In this document: positions 1 through 8,087 of the stretch, piece after piece
How the letters are laid out: each line of letters opens with the position of its first letter
Position numbering within the stretch: position 1 is the stretch's first letter
Assembly: GCA_964600075.1 (NCBI GenBank)
Contig: CAZRIE010000083.1
Span: 1 to 18,696, forward strand
Direction: 5' to 3'
Length of the DNA stretch: 18,696 bases
From: CAZRIE01 sp964600075
Lineage (GTDB): Bacteria; Bacteroidota; Bacteroidia; Flavobacteriales; Flavobacteriaceae
The notes under the pieces: generated by a model
What the model was told of the DNA's origin: nothing
The model's input: only the letters and a program-made list of their open reading frames with translations
Database searches by the model: none
Made by a program: the position numbers and the translations under genes

Positions 1-2
1 AC

Positions 3-242
3 AGGGATTTGTTCGAAAATCGCCTGATGGGATATTCAATGCGAACCGACAACTACCGTTTTATCGTTTGGAAAGATTATACCGACCCTCAGGCAAAACC
101 AATCTATTTTGAACTGTACGACCATCAAAAAGACCCCAATGAAACGGTAAATATTGCGGAAAGTAATCCCGATTTAGTTATGAAACTATTGGAACAATTC
201 AATAAAGGATGGCAAGGCAATCTGGCAAAATCATACCTATAA
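3..242 (+). CDS. Sulfatase, C-terminal end (iduronate-2-sulfatase-like), 5' partial
   Basis: The open frame enters from the left edge and ends at a TAA at 240-242, so only about the last 80 residues are present. It contains the pattern MGYSMRTDNYRFIVW, then an ELYDHQKDPNETVN segment, and ends with a helix of the LVMKLLEQFNKGWQGNL type. This succession (re-check of permitted R/Y pairs, ELYD-x-x-x-DP-x-E-x-x-N, final helix) is the usual C-terminal subdomain of iduronate-2-sulfatase-like type I sulfatases. The catalytic C/S-x-P-x-R site lies outside the window, so activity cannot be judged. The next sulfatase starts 35 nt downstream on the same strand, so the two are probably co-transcribed. Sulfatase identity is fairly sure; the subfamily is inference. 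Confidence 0.8.
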   Translation, partial: RDLFENRLMGYSMRTDNYRFIVWKDYTDPQAKPIYFELYDHQKDPNETVNIAESNPDLVMKLLEQFNKGWQGNLAKSYL

Positions 243-277
243 GTAAAATGAACTAATACGTACTAACAGAGAATAGC

Positions 278-1753
278 ATGACGACTTACTCCAACTTAGT
301 GAAGCATTTCATATGCGCTACCCTATTGATGCTTACGAATTTCAGTTGTGCACAAGAAAATCGCCCCAATATTCTAGTTATTCTTTGTGATGACCTTGGG
401 TATGCCGATGTAGGGTTTAACGGTGCTACCGATATTCTTACCCCGCAATTAGACCTCTTGGCTAAAGAGGGTATCGTATGCACTTCGGCTTATGTCGCCC
501 ATCCGTTTTGCGGGCCAAGTCGTGCTGCATTGTTAACAGGGCGTTATCCGCAAATAATAGGTACTCCCTATAATCTACCTCATAATAGCAGTGAAAATGA
601 CAGCGACAATATGGGCGTTCCCTTGAATGAAACTTACTTGAGCAAAGCCCTACAAGAAGCCGGATACCATACCGGAATCGTTGGCAAATGGCATCTTGGT
701 TCGGCACCAAAATTCCATCCTAACAAAAGAGGTTTTGATGATTTCTACGGATTTTTAGGAGGAGGTCATGACTACTTTCCTGAGCAATATAGGGCTACCT
801 ACGAAAAGCAACGTAAGGCCGGAAATAAAAACATTCGCGACTACATTTTTCCGTTAGAACACAATGGGAAACAAGTGACGCAAACGGAGTACTTGACAGA
901 TGCATTTTCGAGTGAAGCTTCGCGTTTTGTTCAAGATGCCAAGGCGAAGAACAAACCGTTTTTTATGTATTTGTCATACAACGCACCTCATGTTCCTTTA
1001 CAGGCAAAGGCGGAGGACATGGCGAAATTTGATGATATTCAAGACAATGACCGAAAAACTTATGCAGCAATGGTATATGCCGTCGACCGGGGCGTAGGAG
1101 AACTTGTAAAAACGTTGAAAGCTACCGGGCAGTACGAAAATACGGTCATTGTATTTTTAAGTGATAACGGTGGAAATACCGACCACGGTGCCAATAACTA
1201 TCCGCTCAAAGGAAAAAAAGGAGATACGTGGGAAGGCGGCTTTCGCGTGCCTATGTTCGTACATTGGCCTGAAAAAATGAATGCTGGGCAACGCTATGAT
1301 CACCCGGTATCATCTCTTGACCTTTACCCTACATTTCTAGGCCTCGCGCAAAGTAAAGTGCCCAACGGCAAGAAACTAGATGGAAAAAACATCATGAACG
1401 ACTTGTTGGCCGCCACGGATGCCTACAAAGACCAAATGATTTACACCCTGCGTTATCGCCATGGACATAACGACGTGGGCGCACGAAAAGGCGACTGGAA
1501 AATTACCCGAGTGGCAAATGAACCATGGCGGTTGCACCATATTATAAATGACTTGGGAGAAAAGAAAAATCTCAGCGGCAGATATCCTGAACGGCTCGAA
1601 GAAATGGTTGCCGAAACCCAAAAATGGACACACGGTTTTATTACACCCTTATGGTTCTACTCTTTGAAAGACCAAGAGTTATGGAATGAAGGTCAGATGC
1701 CCGGCTACGGGGAGACCTTTGAAATTTCCCCGTTGGTACTTCCGCCTAAGTAA
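278..1753 (+). CDS. Secreted type I (formylglycine) sulfatase
   Basis: This 491-aa protein should hydrolyse sulfate esters on a glycan outside the cytoplasm. A hydrophobic leader spans about residues 10-23 and ends NFSC-AQ. The Cys at 24 would fit a loose lipobox, so either lipoprotein or signal-peptidase I processing is possible. The sulfatase fold is complete: metal-binding Asp pair D38-D39, catalytic signature C78-G-P-S-R82 with the Cys that is converted to formylglycine, GKWHLG at 136-141, APHVP at 236-240, SDNGG at 295-299 and a GGFRVP segment near 320-325. Length is normal for the family. The N-P-N-K-R-G-F-D-D-F-Y-G stretch after GKWHLG is typical of arylsulfatases acting on polysaccharides, but I cannot name the substrate or a SulfAtlas subfamily. 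It follows the truncated sulfatase by 35 nt and is followed by a terminator-like hairpin. Confidence 0.93.
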   Translation: MTTYSNLVKHFICATLLMLTNFSCAQENRPNILVILCDDLGYADVGFNGATDILTPQLDLLAKEGIVCTSAYVAHPFCGPSRAALLTGRYPQIIGTPYNLPHNSSENDSDNMGVPLNETYLSKALQEAGYHTGIVGKWHLGSAPKFHPNKRGFDDFYGFLGGGHDYFPEQYRATYEKQRKAGNKNIRDYIFPLEHNGKQVTQTEYLTDAFSSEASRFVQDAKAKNKPFFMYLSYNAPHVPLQAKAEDMAKFDDIQDNDRKTYAAMVYAVDRGVGELVKTLKATGQYENTVIVFLSDNGGNTDHGANNYPLKGKKGDTWEGGFRVPMFVHWPEKMNAGQRYDHPVSSLDLYPTFLGLAQSKVPNGKKLDGKNIMNDLLAATDAYKDQMIYTLRYRHGHNDVGARKGDWKITRVANEPWRLHHIINDLGEKKNLSGRYPERLEEMVAETQKWTHGFITPLWFYSLKDQELWNEGQMPGYGETFEISPLVLPPK

Positions 1754-1952
1754 CTTTACTGAACTGCCATCCGGCATAGGTCGATTGGTGTTTTGTAGTA
1801 TGACATTAATTGGTATTACGCAGCAAAAGGCAGACGCCCAGAATTTCGTGTACACCAGCCTTGTATTTTTTATAGGTATGAGAAGTTAAAGTGTATGATA
1901 CAACAAATGCTAAAACGTTTAAAATAGAGTTGAGTTAGTTAGTTCGAGTGGA

Positions 1953-1985
1953 GCCTTACCAAAAGTAAGGCCCTTCTTATTATTA
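1953..1985 (+). terminator. Probable intrinsic terminator after the first sulfatase pair
   Basis: A perfect 7-bp stem, GCCTTAC (1953-1959) and GTAAGGC (1965-1971), encloses the loop CAAAA and is followed by the T-rich run CCTTCTTATTATT. It sits in the 297-nt gap between the sulfatase ending at 1753 and the PhoD-like gene starting at 2051, which suggests that a new transcription unit begins after it. The T tract is interrupted, so termination efficiency is uncertain. I saw no gene or clear promoter in the rest of this gap. Confidence 0.5.
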
Positions 1986-2050
1986 GGAATTATGGTTACT
2001 TTAGTTGCAATCCTTTGAAAGATGGGCAAATGAATATAAAACTGAAATAA

Positions 2051-3904
2051 ATGGATATGCCGTTTCAATACAAGTTCGCAATAGTACTATGTTTCATGTT
2101 TTTAGAGGCGACCGGCCAAGAACCGATTGAAATTACACACGGGCCCATTTTAGGCCACCTGACCCATAACTCGCTAAGGGTATGGGGCAGAACTTCTTCG
2201 CCAGGAAGCTTCCTTGTGGTGTTTCAAAAGGAAGATTCATCGGGTATGCCCGCAAAAATACTAGTTAACACCACTTTATCCGATGATAATACAGGATGGG
2301 GCGTATTGACTGATTTAGAGCCCGACACGAAATATCGCTACTACCTACAATTGAAGGATGAAAAGAGCAAAATGGGCAGTTTTAGAACCTTGCCCCATAC
2401 CAAAGACTTTATAGATAAGGAACTTAACCCAAAAGGGCTATTCAATTTTCGCTTCGAATACGGATCATGCGCCAGCCAGAACCCGGCCAATGGCATTGGC
2501 CCAAGTTTACCTACATATACTACAATGTTGAAGGAGGTCAAAGACGACATCAATTTCGCCGTAATGAATGGTGATTGGTTGTATGAGGAAAAACGTGATT
2601 ATCCACCATCAGAATGGCTCAAGACCAATAGGCTAAAGAAAAGTGATCAACCAAGAATAGTGACCCATGCCCCGACGGTGGTAGGGGTGTGGGAAAACTA
2701 CAAATCTTATCTTAGCAAGGCCCAAAATTTGGCCGAATGGCATCGAAATGTGCCTTCCTATTTTACCTTCGACGATCATGAATTGGTTAATGACCTTTGG
2801 GGTGCGGGGACGGCCGGCCGAAGGGACAGACGAACGGTTTTTCGAGATATTGGGACTGCTGCTTGGTACGACTATCTCGGTTGGGCAAATCCGATTGATT
2901 TCAAACAAGAGGTTCATTTTGGCAAAGGTAAATTCAAAAAGAGTTCCGACATTTTAATGGATCCCAAAGCTGATTTTACCAAACTTGATTTATCTCAAAG
3001 GGGCAATCTGCATGTGCATTGGGGAACTTCAACTGCTGGTGTTGATGACATTACTTTGGATTCTATCGATGATGGAAATCCGAATTCAAAAGTGTACGAT
3101 ATTGTAGAGGTCATCAATAAAAATAAATTACGCATTTCACCCCCGGCCGTCGCTAACGGTTCAGGAAACTACTCCATCGCCCGAAAATCTTACTCAAAAT
3201 TCACTGTAGGCAATTGTGATTTTTTTCTGTTGGATACCCGAACGCATCGCGAATGGCACGACACCCAGCAAAGGGATAAACCAGGGCTGACGATTTTAGG
3301 GGAGGATCAACGAAAATGGCTCAAAGAGGAAATGAAAAACAGTGATGCTGATTTCTTTTTCTTGTTCTCTTCCGTGCCTTTTATGATTCCACATATCGGA
3401 GCAGGAGGGTACGAAATGACTAGTAACAAAGATGAATCTTGGACGGTCTTTTTAGATGAACGCGAAAAACTCATCTCATTTTGGGAAGGATTGGACAAGC
3501 CTGTTTTCGTGCTCACTGGCGACCTCCATAACAGTTTTGCCGTAAAGATCACCGACCATATCTGGGAGTTCTGCTCAGGGCCTCACAACTCCGTTAATCA
3601 TAGATTATCGGATGAGGGCAATCGCCCCAAATCAGGGCTTTACAAATTCGACCAGCGTGAAATGGATATTCGATGGTCAAGTTTTGTGTTGGATGATATT
3701 CCTAGATCACAGCGGATGTATCCGCACTACTGTGTAGTACAGGTCAACAACGTTTTCAATAATCCACTACAATTGGGAGAGGAACGTTGGGTCGCTTATG
3801 AGCACCCGCAGGTCATCTTTCAATTTTATGACGGAAGAACGGGTGAATTTCGATACTCGGAAACCATTTCAACAAAAAGAAAAAAAATCATTAATGATCG
3901 GTAA
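2051..3904 (+). CDS. PhoD-like phosphodiesterase/alkaline phosphatase, secreted
   Basis: This 617-aa protein belongs to the PhoD-type metallophosphatases, which cleave phosphate mono- or diesters using Ca/Fe-type metal centres. The leader (about residues 7-22, ending EATG-Q) is a Sec signal peptide, so the enzyme is periplasmic or exported. A fibronectin-like PhoD N-domain covers about 27-115. The catalytic part follows, with GSCAS at 138-142, NGDW at 173-176, FDDHE-x-x-ND at 240-248, LLDTRTHR at 393-400 and TGDLHNS at 489-495. Residues about 318-385 form an extra beta-rich segment before LLDTR, making it longer than Bacillus PhoD. ATG codons at 2051 and 2057 are both possible starts. The 3' end overlaps the next gene by 11 nt, which suggests translational coupling to a sulfatase and a role in removing a phosphate or phosphodiester decoration from the same glycan. 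That substrate is inference. Confidence 0.85.
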   Translation: MDMPFQYKFAIVLCFMFLEATGQEPIEITHGPILGHLTHNSLRVWGRTSSPGSFLVVFQKEDSSGMPAKILVNTTLSDDNTGWGVLTDLEPDTKYRYYLQLKDEKSKMGSFRTLPHTKDFIDKELNPKGLFNFRFEYGSCASQNPANGIGPSLPTYTTMLKEVKDDINFAVMNGDWLYEEKRDYPPSEWLKTNRLKKSDQPRIVTHAPTVVGVWENYKSYLSKAQNLAEWHRNVPSYFTFDDHELVNDLWGAGTAGRRDRRTVFRDIGTAAWYDYLGWANPIDFKQEVHFGKGKFKKSSDILMDPKADFTKLDLSQRGNLHVHWGTSTAGVDDITLDSIDDGNPNSKVYDIVEVINKNKLRISPPAVANGSGNYSIARKSYSKFTVGNCDFFLLDTRTHREWHDTQQRDKPGLTILGEDQRKWLKEEMKNSDADFFFLFSSVPFMIPHIGAGGYEMTSNKDESWTVFLDEREKLISFWEGLDKPVFVLTGDLHNSFAVKITDHIWEFCSGPHNSVNHRLSDEGNRPKSGLYKFDQREMDIRWSSFVLDDIPRSQRMYPHYCVVQVNNVFNNPLQLGEERWVAYEHPQVIFQFYDGRTGEFRYSETISTKRKKIINDR

Positions 3905-6164
3905 ACGAACTTGTGCGCTTTTTTTTCTGTGGTTGGCAATAGCTTGTTCTTCGGAAAAACAGAATGGACAGCCTATTGATGAACGCCCCAACGTTATCCT
4001 CATCATGGTCGATGACCTAGGTTATGAAGGTATTGGTGCTTATGGCGGCACTTCCTATAAAACCCCCAACATTGATAAATTAGCGACTACGGGCATGCGC
4101 TTCGATCAGGCGTATGCGCAACCGCTCTGCACACCCTCGCGTGTAAAGTTAATGACCGGCAAATATAATTTTCGTAATTGGGAGGCCTTTGGTATCCTCA
4201 ACAAAAAGCAAAAAACATTCGGGCATCTCATGCAAGATGCGGGCTATAGCACCTGCATGGTCGGCAAATGGCAATTACGGAGTTATGACCCACAAGATTA
4301 TCCCGGTAGTGAATATCGGCGAAATACCGGAATGCAAGTAGATAGTGCCGGTTTTGACGAATACAGTATGTTTCATGCTTTTCATACCGAAGACAAAGGC
4401 TCTCGCTTTGCCGACCCGACCATTTATCAAAACGAAAAGTATCTAATGGATACCAATGGCAAATATGGTCCGGATATTTTTGTTGATTATCTCAACGATT
4501 TTGTAAGCAGGCAAAACGAGAAACCTTTTTTTGTCTATTACCCCATGGCTTTGACTCATGGTCCGTTCAACCCGACTCCTGCAAGCGATGCTTGGCGGAA
4601 TCCTGAAAAAAGACTTGAAAATGATACGCTCTATTTTAAGGATATGGTGGAATATTTGGATAAGCTTATCGGTGATATTGTCACTAATTTAGAACAAAAA
4701 GAGCTTCGAGAAAACACCCTGATACTACTGTATTCCGATAACGGCACCCATCAATCTATTTATTCTAAAATGGGAGAACTAACGATACAAGGAGGCAAAG
4801 GCTTGACTACCGAGGCGGGTATAAAAGTGCCTTTTATTGCCAATTGGCCAGGCCATATCAAGGAAGGCAGCGTGAACAACGAATTTATAGATGCCATAGA
4901 TTTTCTCCCGACTATTCTGGAAGTAGCAAAGACTCCTGTCTCGAAAGGTTTTCATACCGATGGTCAAAGTTTCCTACCTATTTTAGAAGGTAGGCTTGCC
5001 AATCGGAGAGATTGGGTCTTTATGAGTTATGACCCTAAGCCAGGATGGGACAAAGATCAGTTCGCTCCGGTAGAATTCGTGTTGAACGAAAAGTACAAGC
5101 TCTACGGCGATGGTCGATTTTACGACACCGAAAATGATGTTTTGGAAATAGATTCCTTGAACTCCAAAGAACTATCTGCTGAAATCAAAAGGCTCAAGGC
5201 TAAGCTTATGATGGTATTGGATTCCCTTAAAAAGTATCCTTCATACGGATGGATAGAGCGATTAGACCCAGAATTTGATTCCCTAATTTCAAAACATGCC
5301 CGAATCGAACTGGTGGCCGAAGGTTTTAACTGGTCCGAGGGGCCTGTTTGGCAAGCCCATAAACAAAGATTGCTTTTTTCCGATGTGCCAGAAAATAAAA
5401 TCTACCAATGGAATAATTTAGACGGATTACAATTATATATGTCTCCTTCAGGGTATACGGGTCAAGGCGTTGGCAAAGGATCGAACGGATTGGTGCTTGA
5501 CCTTGAGGGCAATCTGATATTGTGCCAGGTGGGTGACCGCGCCATCAGTAGATTGAAAAGCATAAGCAATTCGGCCAGCGCAAAATTTGAACCCCTTATC
5601 ACCGATTTTGAGGGCAAAAGATTGAATTCCCCCAATGATCTGGTCTATGACAGGAACGGTAATCTATATTTTACGGATCCTTCTTTCGGGTTGGGCGACG
5701 GAAAAAGTGAAATCGGGTTTAACGGAGTCTATTTTTTTAGCAAGAATGGAAAATTGACACTTTTAGATAGCGAGGTCAGTAAACCGAACGGAATCGCAGT
5801 ATCCAACGATAACAAAACCCTCTATGTAGCCGATTCAGATAAGGATTTCCCCAAAATACTGGCTTATGATATTGTCTCGAATGGCCTGATTAAAAACAAA
5901 AGGGTGTTCTTCGATGTCACCGAACTTCGCAAAAAAAGCATCAGTAAACAATCTCCCGACGGAATGAAAATTGACAAAGCGGGAAATATTTTCTTGGCCG
6001 GACCAGATGGGGTTTTAGTGATTTCTCCTGAAGGAAAACATCTCGGCACGATTAGAACCGACAAGAAAACAGGCAACTGTGAATTCAACGATAACGGCCG
6101 TTATCTATTTATAACTGCGGACGACTATCTTTTGAGGGTAAATCTAAATCCATATTCAAAATAA
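3894..6164 (+). CDS. Lipoprotein fusion: sulfatase + SMP-30/gluconolactonase
   Basis: The start at 3894 gives a lipoprotein signal peptide ending L-A-I-A-C18; an in-frame extension to 3798 lies inside the upstream gene and adds no signal. The product is 756 aa. Residues about 30-440 are a type I sulfatase: D40-D41, catalytic C79-T-P-S-R83, H222 in THGPF, D282-N283 in SDNG, K302 and K311. Residues about 472-752 are an SMP-30/gluconolactonase beta-propeller with the whole metal/active-site set: E482 in SEGPVW, N581 in NSPNDL, N632 in KPNG and D689 in SPDGM. The expected reactions are sulfate-ester hydrolysis and opening of a sugar lactone to an aldonic acid. The canonical GKWHL of sulfatases reads GKWQL at 124-128, so the usual His is Gln127. 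It overlaps the PhoD-like gene by 11 nt and is followed after 7 nt by another sulfatase. Both domain calls are firm; substrates are unknown. Confidence 0.92.
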   Translation: MIGKRTCALFFLWLAIACSSEKQNGQPIDERPNVILIMVDDLGYEGIGAYGGTSYKTPNIDKLATTGMRFDQAYAQPLCTPSRVKLMTGKYNFRNWEAFGILNKKQKTFGHLMQDAGYSTCMVGKWQLRSYDPQDYPGSEYRRNTGMQVDSAGFDEYSMFHAFHTEDKGSRFADPTIYQNEKYLMDTNGKYGPDIFVDYLNDFVSRQNEKPFFVYYPMALTHGPFNPTPASDAWRNPEKRLENDTLYFKDMVEYLDKLIGDIVTNLEQKELRENTLILLYSDNGTHQSIYSKMGELTIQGGKGLTTEAGIKVPFIANWPGHIKEGSVNNEFIDAIDFLPTILEVAKTPVSKGFHTDGQSFLPILEGRLANRRDWVFMSYDPKPGWDKDQFAPVEFVLNEKYKLYGDGRFYDTENDVLEIDSLNSKELSAEIKRLKAKLMMVLDSLKKYPSYGWIERLDPEFDSLISKHARIELVAEGFNWSEGPVWQAHKQRLLFSDVPENKIYQWNNLDGLQLYMSPSGYTGQGVGKGSNGLVLDLEGNLILCQVGDRAISRLKSISNSASAKFEPLITDFEGKRLNSPNDLVYDRNGNLYFTDPSFGLGDGKSEIGFNGVYFFSKNGKLTLLDSEVSKPNGIAVSNDNKTLYVADSDKDFPKILAYDIVSNGLIKNKRVFFDVTELRKKSISKQSPDGMKIDKAGNIFLAGPDGVLVISPEGKHLGTIRTDKKTGNCEFNDNGRYLFITADDYLLRVNLNPYSK

Positions 6165-6171
6165 GTGCACT

Positions 6172-7653
6172 ATGAACAAAAACGCCCTAAGCTATCTCTT
6201 GAGCATCGCGGTATTACTAGTATCATGCAATTCAAAAGAACAGACGAAAAAACGTTTAGATGAACGCCCCAACATCGTATTTATCATTGCCGATGACATG
6301 GCGTGGGATGATAGCGGGGCCTACGGACATCCGCATATTCAAACGCCCAATATAGATAAACTGGCAAAGAACGGAATGCGTTTTGACAATGCTTTTTTGA
6401 CCACCAGTTCTTGTAGCCCGAGTAGAACGAGCATCATTACGGGCCTATATCCACATAACACCGATGCCGAGCAATTGCATTGGCCGCTGCCTTCTGAGAA
6501 AGTAACTTTTGTTGAAAAACTAAAGGCCTCTGGTTACTGGACGGCGCAGGCGGGGAAATGGCATCTCGGCCATTCCATCAAAAATCGTTTTGATCTGGTG
6601 GCCGACGTAGGTACAACAGGATTTCAATTATCCGCCAAGGGAGAAAAAACAAAGCAAAAAGGAGATGGTAGCGGCTGCGAAAACTGGGTGCCAATTCTAC
6701 AGCAAAGGCCCAAAGACCACCCCTTTTTCCTTTGGTTGGCCGCCGTTGACCCGCATCGCCCGTATTCCGAAGGAATTATCGATAGCCCACATTCGCTCGA
6801 AGATGTGGTACTTCCTCCCTATTTTCCCGACACTGGAGAAGTCCGTCAAGATTTCGCCCATTATTACAACGAGATTACACGCCTTGATGATTATGTTGGT
6901 AAGATTGTTTCAGAATTGGAAAAACAGGGGGTTTCGGAAAATACCGTGATTCTTTTTATAAGCGATAACGGAAGACCCTTCCCGAGAGATAAAACCACTT
7001 TATACGATGGAGGTATTAAAACCCCGTGGATCGTAAAATGGCCTAAGAAAATAAAACCTAATTCCACATCTAAAAGTTTGGTGAGCTCCATCGATATTGC
7101 CCCAACTTTTTTAGGTCTTGCTGGCTTAGAGCCACTTTCGACCTTTGAAGGAATGGATTTTTCGTCTTTGCTGACCAATCCCGAGGCTACTATAAGAAAT
7201 AGCATTTATGCGGAAGACCACTGGCACGATTATGAAGATTATACTAGGGCAGTTCGCACCAAAAAATACAAGTACATTCGTAATTTCTACACGGATTTAC
7301 CCAATACTCCCCCTGCAGATGCCTTTGTAGGCGATACATTTCAGGCTATGTTGAAACTAAAGGCGAAAGGTGAACTAACTGAGGCCCAGATGGCCTGTTT
7401 TACTTCGCAAAGACCTGCGGAAGAATTATACGATGTAATCAATGATCCTTACGAACTAGCGAACCTTGCTGGTAATCCCGATTATAAAAAAACCCTTATG
7501 GCCATGCGGTCTGAGTTGAAAAACATTCGACAGTCGACCAAAGATAGTTTGCCTACTTTCAGAACCCCCGATGAATTCGACCGTGAAACCGGCAAGCCCA
7601 ATTCTTTCCGTAAACGTCCGCGGCCATCAAAAATGGAGATGGAGAAAAATTAG
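6172..7653 (+). CDS. Lipoprotein sulfatase, heparan N-sulfatase (SGSH)-like
   Basis: This 493-aa protein has a lipoprotein leader ending L-L-V-S-C19 and should sit on the outer or inner membrane surface. Sulfatase landmarks are all present: D41-D42, catalytic C81-S-P-S-R85 in SSCSPSR, GKWHLG at 128-133, DPHRP at 193-197, SDNG at 264-267 and K283 in GGIKTP. The combination SSCSPSRTSIITG-x-YPHNTD, DPHRPY and a late RAVRTKKYKYIRNF segment resembles the N-sulfoglucosamine sulfohydrolase-like subfamily (SulfAtlas S1_8-like). Marine Bacteroidota use enzymes of that subfamily on algal galactans as well as glycosaminoglycans, so the substrate cannot be read off. The C-terminus is a basic, proline-rich tail (KRPRPSK). 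The start lies 7 nt after the preceding stop, so it is co-transcribed with the sulfatase-lactonase fusion. The subfamily assignment is from memory of motifs. Confidence 0.92.
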   Translation: MNKNALSYLLSIAVLLVSCNSKEQTKKRLDERPNIVFIIADDMAWDDSGAYGHPHIQTPNIDKLAKNGMRFDNAFLTTSSCSPSRTSIITGLYPHNTDAEQLHWPLPSEKVTFVEKLKASGYWTAQAGKWHLGHSIKNRFDLVADVGTTGFQLSAKGEKTKQKGDGSGCENWVPILQQRPKDHPFFLWLAAVDPHRPYSEGIIDSPHSLEDVVLPPYFPDTGEVRQDFAHYYNEITRLDDYVGKIVSELEKQGVSENTVILFISDNGRPFPRDKTTLYDGGIKTPWIVKWPKKIKPNSTSKSLVSSIDIAPTFLGLAGLEPLSTFEGMDFSSLLTNPEATIRNSIYAEDHWHDYEDYTRAVRTKKYKYIRNFYTDLPNTPPADAFVGDTFQAMLKLKAKGELTEAQMACFTSQRPAEELYDVINDPYELANLAGNPDYKKTLMAMRSELKNIRQSTKDSLPTFRTPDEFDRETGKPNSFRKRPRPSKMEMEKN

Positions 7654-8087
7654 TTTTGCCAATTGAACGGGGGCATCTCTCAAATTTAAGGGGGTAGGCT
7701 ATCAGGCTAAGATTGGTTTACCAAATGGATAAACCAAAGAAGCTCGAAACAAACTATATTGAAATGAGAACTGTTTGCGAAAATTAAATTACCAGTGCGC
7801 GAGGTGAAGAGACTCCTAAATTATTAAGTTATACTTCCGATAGCTGGTCTGAACGAGATGTTATCATAGCACCCAAATACTATTGAATTTGAAAGCCCTT
7901 GTTAATACGTATCCCAAGTTTTAGATGTCAATACCGAATAAATCCATCTTCCAAATTTAATAGTTACCTGCAGCAACGCGATTGTTTACTATATTTAATC
8001 TTGAAACGGGGTAAACTATGCCTTTACGAGGAAGTTTACTCGGAATACTGCTGGATTATGATTACAATCAGAATAGCTCTTCGACGT
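7654..8087 (+). other. 434-nt intergenic region before the PQQ dehydrogenase
   Basis: No convincing gene lies here. One reading frame from 7698 to 7886 is open except for a single TAA at 7785-7787, and could encode MDKPKKLETNYIEMRTVCEN followed by a further 32-residue stretch. I do not recognise it and it may be chance or a decayed gene. The TATATTTA at 7990-7997 is one base from the Bacteroidota -7 element TAnnTTTG, but no good -33 element is visible upstream of it, so a promoter is only suggested. A perfect 8-bp inverted repeat is listed separately. Confidence 0.4.
7713..7737. repeat. Inverted repeat TTGGTTTA-9-TAAACCAA
   Basis: The arms TTGGTTTA (7713-7720) and TAAACCAA (7730-7737) are perfect complements separated by the 9-nt CCAAATGGA. 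No T tract follows on either strand, so it is a poor intrinsic terminator. It lies 60 nt after the third complete sulfatase gene and well upstream of the PQQ dehydrogenase, where an operator or an mRNA 3'-end stabilising hairpin would both make sense. The role is not decided by the sequence. Confidence 0.4.

Noticed and set aside
1686..1889. Small plus-strand frame overlapping the end of the first complete sulfatase
   Set aside because: It starts inside the sulfatase gene in another frame and has no family resemblance or start context.
7698..7886. Nearly open frame with one internal stop between the last sulfatase and the PQQ dehydrogenase
   Set aside because: Too short and unrecognised; a single stop in about 60 codons of AT-rich DNA is not enough to call a pseudogene.
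7899..8087. N-terminal extension of the PQQ dehydrogenase from an upstream TTG
   Set aside because: The extension would put over 60 polar residues before a clear lipoprotein signal peptide; the ATG at 8088 (or 8058) fits much better.
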